DNA of 64,000 bases from GCA-002708315 sp963676635 (GCA_963676635.1 OY781105.1:3782001-3846000), one strand, 5' to 3'. Positions 27,924 to 36,284 are shown, counted from the stretch's first letter. The notes: generated by a model not told the origin, from the sequence alone. Made by a program: numbers and translations.

Positions 27924-29180
27924 ATGAATTTACAAAGAGACCTTAGTGAGGCAAAAATTATGAAATTTATTGATAGTGTTAATGTTAACAAAAGCGCTGA
28001 AAAGCATTTATGTGTTTTGGATGATGATTGTGGAAACGACGATAGCCATGTGTTATCACTACTAAAACCAGTATTTCAGGGGATTTTTCATGCTAAATGT
28101 AAAAAAAAGATGAAAAATTTTAAAAAAATTTTCAAGGATAAAGGTACCCCTCTGTTCTATAAAAAAGAACATAAAAATATTGTGAAATTGTATGATTATC
28201 TTCGACAGATTAACTACCAGCTGACAGTGACAGATGTCCAACCAGTGTATGAAAGAAAGAATGGCTGTGTTTGTCCGCAATTATGCCTTAAGATTAATGA
28301 TCTGTGGCGTGCTTCTATGGTTAGTGGCTATATTAAGCCTGTGCTGGAGTATCTGGAAAAGCAGTATTGTTGTGAACTGATTACAGAGAACTTCTATCCT
28401 TACCGAATTTTTAACGCTCTGCACCTGGTTAAGGCTTCGGATGTGGTGGTGACTAATGTGGCTGCCTCTACTGGTGATACGCTGCCACTGGTGGAATATT
28501 GTGGGTTTGGTGATGTTGTGGAATATATTAGCGTTATAAAGAATTTGGTTTCTGATTTTGAACAGGAGCTTGATTGTTTGTGTAAGGTTTTGGATTATAC
28601 TACTGCCTGCAAGTTGTTTGCGGGAATTATGGTATCTCTGGGTTGTGGTAATACTGTTGTTTGTTATAATTACTACGACCATAGGTTGTTTATTCCTGTG
28701 ACTGTTTCAGCTGAGTATGTTATTATGCTGCGTAAAAATGGCTTTGATACGCACCAGAGGGAGATGAATGTATTGGGTGAGTTTACAATATATCAATATG
28801 AAACGGTTGCTAAGCTGACGTCGGTTGTTAATGCAAAGCATCAGGAGTATTTGAGAAGTGGTAGGACAGATGAGAACAGCAAGTTGGCTTTTAATGGTTA
28901 TTTCCCTGAAGATAGCTATAGGTACAGGCTTACAGATAGCAGTGCACGTTTTTTTAGGACGATAGGGGGGCTGAACAGATGTTTAGAGTTGTTTGACCAG
29001 ACAGATAAACCCAAACTTTTCCTTATGTTTAGCAGGTATTTTCTGGATAAGGATGGGAATGAGATAGCTTTGAGTACTATCAAGACTGAATATAACAAGC
29101 AAACAGACGATGCTTTGAGATTGTTGGCTGCTGATATAAAAAAGGTCGCTGAAGATCTGGAGGAGACAATGGGTTTTTAG
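27924..29180 (+). CDS. Orphan protein of unknown function, cysteine-rich
   Basis: 418 residues; I do not recognise a family. It has many cysteines for a cytosolic-looking protein (for example CVCPQLCLK near 112-120 and CCELITEN near 147), no signal peptide or membrane helix, and a helical C-terminus (DALRLLAADIKKVAEDLEET). Codon use looks normal for the genome and the frame is long, so it is probably real. It is the only gene between 26055 and 30818. The array of AAGTCTGCACTTT elements directly downstream makes it a possible partner of that array, perhaps a replication or DNA-binding protein, but nothing in the sequence proves this. Confidence 0.6.
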   Translation: MNLQRDLSEAKIMKFIDSVNVNKSAEKHLCVLDDDCGNDDSHVLSLLKPVFQGIFHAKCKKKMKNFKKIFKDKGTPLFYKKEHKNIVKLYDYLRQINYQLTVTDVQPVYERKNGCVCPQLCLKINDLWRASMVSGYIKPVLEYLEKQYCCELITENFYPYRIFNALHLVKASDVVVTNVAASTGDTLPLVEYCGFGDVVEYISVIKNLVSDFEQELDCLCKVLDYTTACKLFAGIMVSLGCGNTVVCYNYYDHRLFIPVTVSAEYVIMLRKNGFDTHQREMNVLGEFTIYQYETVAKLTSVVNAKHQEYLRSGRTDENSKLAFNGYFPEDSYRYRLTDSSARFFRTIGGLNRCLELFDQTDKPKLFLMFSRYFLDKDGNEIALSTIKTEYNKQTDDALRLLAADIKKVAEDLEETMGF

Positions 29181-29249
29181 GATCGAAAATCCGACTTTAG
29201 TACGTGGTGAAAATTGATGATAAATTCCGGCATAAAATCCGGTAATTTT

Positions 29250-29692
29250 TAATCAAAAGTGCAGAAAGTGCAGACTTTTTCTTCCTATACTATATATATT
29301 TATATATTTCTTTATTATTTGAAAAATAATAAACATAGTAGAGGTATAAAGTCTGCACTCTTTGCACAAGTATCACATTCATAGCGAAATAATGGTGTAA
29401 ACCTGTCAAAAAAGTCTGCACTTTCTTTGCACTTTTTCTAAAAAGTCTGCACTTTTTGATATATACATAGCGTATATATATGATATTATAATGAATGCAT
29501 ACAGTGAAGAAAACAAAGTCATAAGCCCGTAAAGCGGGTCAAAAAACACTGTTTTTTTTGATAGATTTGAAATTTTTCATTTCAGGGTCAAAAATTAAGA
29601 GAGTTTAAACGAAAAACAGTACAATAACGTTAAAAAATGCAGACTTTTGGTCAAAAAGTGAAAAGAAAGAGCAAAGAAAGTGCAGACTTTTT
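29250..29692. repeat. Iteron-like array of GTCTGCAC elements in both orientations
   Basis: GTGCAGAC occurs at 29269-29276 and 29680-29687; GTCTGCAC at 29351-29358, 29414-29421 and 29445-29452; a variant TGCAGAC at 29638-29644. Most are embedded in AAA...TTT. The 22 bases at 29409-29430 are the exact reverse complement of 29671-29692. The surrounding DNA is very AT-rich. It could be a replication origin, a binding array or a set of terminators. Confidence 0.7.
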
Positions 29693-30818
29693 TACTTCAT
29701 TTCGCCAGCCATTTTACTAGTCATTTTAGCAGTAATTTCATCGGTATTTTCACCAGTAATTTCACCAATATTTTGGGTGCCATAATTTGTTAAAAAATGC
29801 CATAAAAATTACAAGCGCATGGAGCAATCAGTGTAAGAGCTTTGGTTGGTTGATGGAAGAGCTTTGGTGGGTTGGTGGAAGAGCTTGTAGTGGTTGGTGG
29901 ATGAGGATGTGAATGGTGAATAGTGGCTGTGTCCGACTCAGGCGGATGAATCCCCTTACCTACCTGTCATTCCGAACGACGCAGGAGGAGGAATCTCCCG
30001 GGGATCAGGTAGCAATAGGAAACCCAGTAACTTTCTGAAAGAAGTAGCTATTAAAACCGCCAAGGCGATTTATGCTCAAAGCCGCAAGGCTTGAACTTTT
30101 TGCATTGGCAAAAAAGTACACAAAAACCCTAGTCAAAAACAATGCGGCCCCCCGCTCTGTCTCCTTTTAAGAAGTGCTATTAACGGAGTGTATACTCCCT
30201 ACGGTCGTACACAAACGACAAGCGCCGTTAATGCACTTCTAAAAAGGAGCCATTCACCCCAACTCTGCTCGCCGTTTTTGACGTGGCCACCGCGCAGTAC
30301 CGTGTTAATCATTAATACTATTCTCCGAATCAAAATTCGGCAGGGTGAATAGCCTTAAAAAACCCACAATTTTTTAATTGTCACACAGCCGTATCTACAT
30401 TAATAGTCAGAACTACCGGAGTTGGGAACGGTGGGCATATTTCGGTTGGGTATTTTTTTAGAAGTGAAGGTTTAGGGAAAGGGAGAAGCTCCGAGGAACG
30501 AGGAGATCACTGCCTTCCCTTAGCCTTCACGATAAAAAAGTGACCAAGCGAAATGAGCCCATGATTTTTTGCCTCGCCCGCCGTATCCGCCTCAGGCGGA
30601 GTAGGAGGGTTGTTTACTTTTTTATCAAGAACTGCGAAGCAATCATGAACTCCAATAAATATAAACAATATGTGAGTAAAAAAGTTAGAGCCATGCGGCT
30701 TGAGCAAAAATTGCCTTGGCGATTTTATCGATTCCCTATAAATAAATTAATAAGCACTAAAGTGCTTATGCTCAAAGCTGCCCCGGTTCGTCACACAAAC
30801 CAAAAAAAAGGCTGTCAT
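29693..30818. repeat. Intergenic region with microrepeats and composite hairpin elements
   Basis: 29700-29775 is a decayed 15-16 bp repeat (ATTTTCACCAGTAATTTC). 29820-29890 is an AGCTTTGGTTGGTTG-like repeat. 29966 begins a GTCATTCCGAACGACGC block. 30130-30290 is a large inverted-repeat element (GTCAAAAAC/GTTTTTGAC outside, CTCCTTTTAAGAAGTGC/GCACTTCTAAAAAGGAG inside). 30464-30530 is variable-stem hairpin copy 3. 30577-30612 is a CGCC..TCCGCCT/AGGCGGA..GGAGGG palindrome. 30750-30765 is an AGCACTAAAGTGCT hairpin. No gene is supported. Confidence 0.75.
30464..30530. repeat. Variable-stem hairpin with conserved loop, copy 3
   Basis: Outer stem GTGAAGG/CCTTCAC with the neighbouring TTAGGGAA/TTCCCTTA pairing, around the same CTCCGAGGAACGAGGAG loop. 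Confidence 0.7.
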
Positions 30819-30879
30819 CCTATGTTTGCAAATAAAATATTTTTAGTATTATTTTTAAGTTGATAAATTAATATTAACA

Positions 30880-31030
30880 ATCAGAAGGAATGGAGAAAGA
30901 ATAAGACTATTACCTGTCATTCGGTATTAAAACCAGTTCGGCATGCTAGCCCCTTTCTCCTTCTACTAAAACTTGGACAGTTCATTAGGCAAAAAGCCTG
31001 TATTTAGGATTGATAAGTTCCAGTAGTTTT
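30880..31030 (+). ncRNA. Bridge RNA of the IS110 element with readable target and donor guides
   Basis: First loop: closed by GGAGAAAG (30892-30899) and CTTTCTCC (30953-30960). It contains CTGTCAT (30914-30920), equal to the left target with the core, a small hairpin GGT/ACC (30923-30934), and GTTCGGCAT (30936-30944), the reverse complement of the core plus right target ATGCCGAAC. Second loop: closed by CTACT-AA-AACTT (30963-30974) and AAGTT-CC-AGTAG (31015-31026). It contains ACAGTTCAT (30977-30985), equal to the element's right end with core (32028-32036), a hairpin AGGC/GCCT (30987-30999), and TAGGAT (31005-31010), the reverse complement of the core plus left end ATCCTA (30817-30822). Two loops with paired guides are the known layout of IS621-type bridge RNAs; transcription itself is inferred. 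Confidence 0.88.
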
Positions 31031-31054
31031 TCCTTCCGATCAAAAAATTGTGTT

Positions 31055-32026
31055 ATGAGCAAAGTTATAGGAATTGACATATCAAAATCAAGTTTTGATG
31101 TAAGTTTTCAAGAAAAAGATGACGTTTTCACTCATTGTAAGTTTAAAAACAGCATGAAAGGATTTAAATCTTTTCTGTCAATCATTAATCAACAGGATCA
31201 TTGCGTGATGGAAGCTACTGGACCCTATTATCTCCAACTTGCCACATATTTGCATAGTAAAAGAATTGATGTGTCTGTGGTTAATCCTCTACAGATAAAG
31301 CACTTTGTGAGGATGAGAATGGTTAAGGCAAAGACTGATAAAAAGGATGCAAAAATGATAGCTCTTTATGGACAGTCTGAAAGGCCTGATATATGGGAAC
31401 CTAATGAAGATAATATTAATGCTTTAGTCCAGGCTAATACTGCCATAGAGTTATTGCTTAAGCAAAGAACAATGATAAGTAATCAATTAGAAGCATTTTC
31501 TGTTGTTCCCAATATTGACAAACTGATCGCAAAAGAACTAAGAGCTTTAATTAAAATTATTGAAAGAAAGATCAAAAAGCTTGAAGATCATATGCTGGAA
31601 ATTGTTGAACAACATTACAAACAAACATATGATGCATTAAGGTCAATACCAGGCATTGGGCCAAAAACTGCATTGATGTTTATTGCAATTACCAATAACT
31701 TTAACAAGTTTGATGATGTTAAAAAGTTCGCATCATATGTCGGATTAGCTCCCAGAATATTTGAGTCAGGCTCTAGCATCAAGGGTAAAGGCCATATCAC
31801 CAAAATGGGTAACAGGCACCTTAGGAAACTACTATATATATGCTCCTGGACAGCCAAGACAAGGAATTTACAATGCAAACAAATGTATGATAGACTCAAG
31901 TTAAAAGGTAAACCTGAAAGAGTAATAAAAATTGCAATTGCTAACAAATTACTTAGGCAAGCTTTTGCGATTGGATCTAATTTATCAAGTTATGAAAAAA
32001 ATTATCAAAAAAATCTTGCTTTTTAG
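31055..32026 (+). CDS. IS110-family DEDD transposase (bridge-RNA-guided recombinase)
   Basis: 323 residues from ATG 31055. The longer frame from 31010 would run into the bridge RNA donor loop, and its first 15 residues lack family similarity, so I reject it. RuvC-like DEDD motifs: VIGIDISKSSFDVS (Asp8), VMEATGPYY and AKTDKKDAKMIALYG. The C-terminal domain has SIPGIGPKTALMFIA, FASYVGLAPRIFESGSS and MGNRHLRKLLYICSW. The protein is clearly different from the transposase at 12250-13326. The frame is intact, and the stop lies 8 bases before the element end. Confidence 0.93.
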   Translation: MSKVIGIDISKSSFDVSFQEKDDVFTHCKFKNSMKGFKSFLSIINQQDHCVMEATGPYYLQLATYLHSKRIDVSVVNPLQIKHFVRMRMVKAKTDKKDAKMIALYGQSERPDIWEPNEDNINALVQANTAIELLLKQRTMISNQLEAFSVVPNIDKLIAKELRALIKIIERKIKKLEDHMLEIVEQHYKQTYDALRSIPGIGPKTALMFIAITNNFNKFDDVKKFASYVGLAPRIFESGSSIKGKGHITKMGNRHLRKLLYICSWTAKTRNLQCKQMYDRLKLKGKPERVIKIAIANKLLRQAFAIGSNLSSYEKNYQKNLAF

Positions 32027-32036
32027 CACAGTTCAT

Positions 32037-32829
32037 GCCGAACGACGAAGGAGGAGGTATCTCCCGGGGATCAGGTAGATACACCCCCTAACCCCCTCAC
32101 TCCTTCGCTAAGGCTATGGCGTGTAAAAAAGGGGGGATGGTGCCATACTCCTGACTAACAGGGTGTTTCATAACTAAAACCCACAATATACCGGCCCCTC
32201 CCTGGGTGTAGTTTCTTGCCTAAGGCAGACACGTGTAACTACGCCCTAATATCGGTAACGAAACTACGCTCAGTATGGCGGTTTCATATTGCGAAAAAGT
32301 GGCGGTACAAATTTGATATTTACACCCCAACATTGAACGTTGAACTACGCCAAGGCGAGTATTCACTTACGTAGAGACGCGATTACCGCCCCTCCCTGAG
32401 TGTGTGTCGCCTCTACGCCCCATCGCTGTCTATTGTCTGAACCATGATTTAAGGATTATAGGATGAACATGATTTTTGAGGGAATCGATAAAAGCGACAA
32501 GTCGCTTTTTGCTCAAAGCCACCTGGTAATCACCCGGCCCTAAAGGGCAGGGTTAGTAGTGTTTGCTGAAATTCCGGGTTTCTCCTGGCATCAACCAATC
32601 CTAAAGGATGGTTTTATGGGTGGTGATTGAAGGATTACTTTTTTATTCGTTTCTGATATAGGCAGTAGTTGTTTTTTTATATATTTGTACTGTGTTTTTC
32701 ATTAAATATTACCTCCGTCGGTTTATATGGGTTTAACGATGGGGGTTTTTTTATGGTGAGTAGTGAGTAGTGAACTGTGTCCGCCTACCGGCGGATGGTG
32801 AACTGTGTCCGCCTACCGGCGGATGGTGT
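32037..32829. repeat. Intergenic repeat region right of the IS110 element
   Basis: It starts with the right half of the interrupted GCCGAACGACGAAGG repeat. A TTCGCTAAGGCTATGGCG palindrome follows near 32103, then half of the GAGACGCGATTA palindrome (about 32372), the AGCGACAAGTCGCT block (about 32426-32525) and another empty CAACCAATCCTAAAGGATGG site (about 32597). No gene is supported. Confidence 0.7.
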
Positions 32830-33217
32830 ACCGTGTTAATCATGAAGATTGTTCTTCGAATTAAGATTCGGCATTGTGAATAGTGACCGTGTCCGACTCA
32901 GGCAGATGAATAGCCTGAAACCCTACTGTGCGGTTCAGTCACAAAAAATAAAAAAAGGGCTGTCATTCCGAACGACGAAGGAGGAGGAATCTCCCGGGGA
33001 TCAGGTAGCAATAGGAAACCCAGTAACCTTCTGAAAGAAGTAGCTATTAAAACCGCCAAGGCGATTTATGCTCAAAGCCGCAAGGCTTGAACTTTTTGCA
33101 TTGGCAAAAAAGTACACCCACCTACTCAGCCTATGGCTGATTCGGTGGGCAAAGCAAAAACCCTAGTCAAAAACAATGCGGCCCCCCGCTCTGTCTCCTT
33201 TTAAGAAGTGCTATTTA

Positions 33218-33485
33218 ACCTCAACTCGGTGTAATATTTACACTCAGCATCAGCAAATTTTGACATAAACGATCTCAAATTTGTGAATGATTATAGGCAT
33301 AATTAAAATGAATTTGAGGAAGTTTAGGTTAAAATTTGCGATGTCCGCTATAGCGGAAAAAACACAATCACAATATCTTTCACCTAAAAAAGCATTGATA
33401 TAGACTACTATAACTGCACCTTTTTCAGGCAAAATCTATCGCAATTGTGTTTTTCTGAGTTGCAAATATTACACCGAGTTGAGGT
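33218..33485. mobile_element. 268-bp MITE, copy 1
   Basis: Perfect terminal inverted repeats (ACCTCAACTCGGTGTAATAT at the left, its reverse complement at the right), flanked by TA on both sides (33216-33217, 33486-33487). The relative at 30170 (GTGCTATTAACGGAG) lacks it and serves as an empty site. TA flanks suggest mobilisation by an IS630/Tc1-mariner type transposase elsewhere. The 60-codon frame inside is probably not a gene. Confidence 0.85.
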
Positions 33486-34028
33486 TACGGAGTGTATACT
33501 CCCTACGGTCGTACACAAACGACAAGCGCCGTTAATGCACTTCTAAAAAGGAGCCATTCACATTTTACCCGCCGAATCAGCCAAAAGCTGAGCAGGAGGG
33601 CCAACTCTGCTCGCCGTTTTTGACGTGGCCACCGCGCAGTACCGTGTTAATCATGATGATCGTTCTCCGAAAGAAGATTCGGCATTGTGAATAGTGACCG
33701 TGTCCGACTCAGGCAGATGAATAGCCTGAAACCCTACTGTGCGGTTCAGTCACATAAAATAAAAAAAGGGCTGTCATTCCGAACGACGAAGGAGGAGGAA
33801 TCTCCCGGGGATAAGGTAGCAATAGGAAACCCAGTAACTTTCTGAAAGAAGTAGCTATTAAAACCGCCAAGGCGATTTATGCTCAAAGCCGCAAGGCTTG
33901 AACTTTTTGCATTGGCAAAAAAGTACACCCACCTACTCAGCCTATGGCTGATTCGGTGGGCAAAGCAAAAACCCTAGTCAAAAACAATGCGGCCCCCCGC
34001 TCTGTCTCCTTTTAAGAATTGCTATTTA

Positions 34029-34296
34029 ACCTCAACTCGGTGTAATATTTGCACTCAGCATCAGCAAATTTTGACATAAACGATCTCAAATTTGTGAATG
34101 ATTATAGGCATAATTAAAATGAATTTGAGGAAGTTTAGGTTAAAATTTGCGATGTCCGCTATTGCGGAAAAAACACAATCACAATATCTTTCACCTAAAA
34201 AAGCATTGATATAGACTACTATAACTGCACCTTTTTCAGGCAAAATCTATCGCAATTGTGTTTTTCTGAGCTGCAAATATTACACCGAGTTGAGGT
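34029..34296. mobile_element. 268-bp MITE, copy 2
   Basis: Nearly identical to 33218-33485, with the same ends and TA flanks. It sits at the same position inside the second unit of the 811-bp tandem duplication, so it was copied with the unit rather than inserted anew. Confidence 0.85.
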
Positions 34297-34430
34297 TACG
34301 TAGTGCATCCTCTGGATGCAAACGACGAGCGCCCTTAATGCACTTCTAAAAAGGAGCCATTCACCCCAACTCTGCTCGCCGTTTTTGACGTGGCCACCGC
34401 GCAGTACCGTGTTAATCATTAATACTATTC

Positions 34431-35037
34431 TCCGAATCAAAATTCGGCAGGGTGAATAGCCTTAAAAAACCCACAATTTTTTAATTGTCACACAGCCGTA
34501 TCTACATTAATACTCTGAACTACCGGAGTTGGGAACGGCGGGCCTATTTCGGTTGGGTGCTTTTTTTGAATTGAAGGCTTAGGGAAATGGAGAAGCTCCG
34601 AGGAACGAGGAGATCACTCCATTGAACTTACGCTACATCCGCCTAAGGCGGACTTAAGCAGAAGAAGCCCATGATTTTTTGTTTACTTTTTTATCAAGAA
34701 CTGCGGAGCAATCATGAACTCCAATAAAATAAACAAGGTGTGAATAAAAAACGTAAAAGCCTTGCGGCTTGAGCAAAAAGCGACTTGTCGCTTTTAAGAT
34801 TCTCGTTAAACAAACCAAAAAGCACGTTGTGCTTTAAACCACCAACTTAACACTCACATAACACAACATTAACAAAAAAAACCAAAAAAAAATCCCATTT
34901 TTGCTTGCAAAATAAAAAACAATGAGTACTTTTGTTACTCGTATTTGATACCGAAAAGTTAACAGAGGTTACAATCAACCAAAGCCAACAAACTTCCTCT
35001 AATAACAATTAAGTGTCAAGTAATTAATATTTGAACT
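34431..35037. repeat. Repeat region before the polysaccharide locus, with variable-stem hairpin copy 4
   Basis: 34571-34636 has the conserved CTCCGAGGAACGAGGAG loop and inner stem ATGGAG/CTCCAT. Its outer left arm is of the copy 2 type (TTGAAGGCT) and its right arm of the copy 1 type (ACGCTACAT), so the outer stem no longer pairs. 34660-34850 holds an AGCGAC/GTCGCT hairpin and AGCACGTTGTGCT. 34851-35037 is AT-rich and probably holds the promoter of the next gene. No gene is seen. Confidence 0.7.
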
Positions 35038-35598
35038 ATGAGTCATGAGAAATTAGACATCTGGAAAAGTTCAATGGAGTTGGCTAAAAAGATTTACATA
35101 ATAACAGTCGATTTTCCAAAGAACGAGCAATACGGGATAACATCCCAGATGCGTCGTGCTGCTGTTTCAGTCCCTTCAAACATAGTAGAAGGATCAGCAA
35201 GAAACAGCGACAAAGAGATGGTACAATTTCTATATATAGCACAAGGCTCCTTAGCTGAATTAGAAACACAGCTATTGATAGCCGCATCAATCGGGTATAT
35301 CGACAAAGCGTCAACAAATGAAGTGATGGATCTGGTGACTTCATGTAAAAAGTTAAACAACCCTCCTACGCCAAGGCTACGGCGGGCGAGGCAAAAAAGC
35401 ATGAAAGTGAGCCAAACATATAAGGTATTACCACGTGAATACACCATCCGCCTAGGGCGAACACTATTCACCATTATTCACTATTCACCATCCGCCGGTA
35501 GGCGGACACAGCTCACCATTCACCACCATTCACCACTCACCATTCACCACTCACTACCATTCACTATTCACCATTCACCATTCACCAAACCATGTTAG
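35038..35598 (+). CDS. Four-helix-bundle protein (23S rRNA intervening-sequence family) extended by repeat DNA
   Basis: Residues 1-107 (LDIWKSSMELAKKIYIIT, QMRRAAVSVPSNIVEGSAR, AQGSLAELETQLLIA) are a good S23-type four-helix-bundle protein, a small family of unknown cellular role. At codons 108-119 a palindromic repeat is inserted in frame (NPPTPRLRRARQ), followed by the natural-looking end KSMKVSQTYKVLP. Then about 55 residues are translated from CCGCC palindromes and the 8-bp TTCACCAT microsatellite (TIHHSP repeats). The stop overlaps the next start (35592). Normal members have about 120 residues, so the tail is probably non-functional. Confidence 0.8.
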   Translation: MSHEKLDIWKSSMELAKKIYIITVDFPKNEQYGITSQMRRAAVSVPSNIVEGSARNSDKEMVQFLYIAQGSLAELETQLLIAASIGYIDKASTNEVMDLVTSCKKLNNPPTPRLRRARQKSMKVSQTYKVLPREYTIRLGRTLFTIIHYSPSAGRRTQLTIHHHSPLTIHHSLPFTIHHSPFTKPC

Positions 35599-36125
35599 AC
35601 GCATTAATAACATCAAAAACACGCCTAAAGCTTCTGCTTAAGTTCTTCTTAAACAGCAGCACAACAGGCTATCTGCGTGGCTTAGAACCCGAGTTTGGAG
35701 AATCAACCAACGCCATCCGCCAGGAGCTCAACCGTATGGAAGAAGCTGACCTGCTGATAGCGAATACAAAAGGAAATAAAAAGATTTACTCAGCAAACAA
35801 AAAGCATCCCCTCTTTCCTGATATCCACAGCCTGCTGCTTAAGCATACAGGGTTGGATAGTATTATAGAAAAGGTGGTAAAGAAGATTGGGGATTTACAT
35901 AAGGTGTATTTGGTAGGAGAGCTGGCACAGGGTATCGATTCATTAGTAATCGACCTGTGGTTTGTTGGTAAAGATATTGATAGAGATTACCTGTCTGCCC
36001 TGGTACAAAAAACCGAGCAGGCTATAGATAAAAAAGTCAGGTACATGGTACTTGGCGATAGTGAACTGGAGAAATTTCTGAGTAGCACTAAATCGAGAGA
36101 TTTACTGCTAATTTGGGAAGAGTAG
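35592..36125 (+). CDS. Winged-helix transcriptional regulator with nucleotidyltransferase-like C-terminus
   Basis: 177 residues. The N-terminal winged helix (about 1-75: SKTRLKLLLKFFLN, STNAIRQELNRMEEADLL, GNKKIYSANK) is ArsR/MarR-like. The C-terminal part (about 95-165: KVYLVGELAQGIDSLVIDLWFVG) resembles a degenerate nucleotidyltransferase fold. Genes of this type precede surface polysaccharide loci in Bacteroidota, so it may control the operon that follows. There is a 160-bp gap to rfbA. Confidence 0.65.
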   Translation: MLDALITSKTRLKLLLKFFLNSSTTGYLRGLEPEFGESTNAIRQELNRMEEADLLIANTKGNKKIYSANKKHPLFPDIHSLLLKHTGLDSIIEKVVKKIGDLHKVYLVGELAQGIDSLVIDLWFVGKDIDRDYLSALVQKTEQAIDKKVRYMVLGDSELEKFLSSTKSRDLLLIWEE

Positions 36126-36284
36126 TTGGTTTGCGTACATAAAAGATAGTCAGTTCGTTACGAGGGAGTGATGGGACTTAGGAGGCGGAGCTGTGAGAAA
36201 GGGACAAGGTTGGTGAATTTGAATTTTTACAAAAAGTGTATATTATTACTTAACCTATAAATCACGAATAAATAGAGCTGCAAA

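Larger units (their letters stand above)
30819..32034 (+). mobile_element. IS110-family insertion sequence inserted in a GTCATGCCGAAC dispersed repeat (about 1216 bp)
   Basis: The ends are set by comparison with two uninterrupted copies of GCTGTCATGCCGAACG at 13511-13526 and 15525-15540. Left of the element the repeat reads GGCTGTCAT and right of it ATGCCGAACGACG, so AT (30817-30818 and 32035-32036) is on both sides as a shared core. About 236 bp of non-coding DNA precede the transposase start, and only 8 bp follow its stop. This is the IS110/IS621-type layout, the opposite of the element at 12011-13411. Confidence 0.9.
32830..34430. repeat. Tandem duplication of an approximately 811-bp composite repeat, each copy with a MITE
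   Basis: Corresponding points are 811 bases apart (for example the MITE starts 33218 and 34029). Each copy contains GTGAATAGTGACCGTGTCCG, a GTCATTCCGAACGACG block, a CCCACCTACTCAGCC palindrome, the large GTCAAAAAC inverted-repeat element and the 268-bp MITE inside it. Copy 1 alone carries an extra CCCGCCGAATCAGCC palindrome (33557-33605). Shorter relatives without the MITE are at 26453-26950 and 29940-30310. Confidence 0.85.

Noticed and set aside
31010..31054. Extended N-terminus of the IS110 transposase
   Set aside because: These codons overlap the donor loop of the bridge RNA and lack family similarity; ATG 31055 gives the normal start.
33250..33432. 60-codon minus-strand frame inside the MITE, identical at 34061-34243
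   Set aside because: It is short, lies wholly inside a non-autonomous element and has no recognisable domain. Its conservation follows from the tandem duplication.
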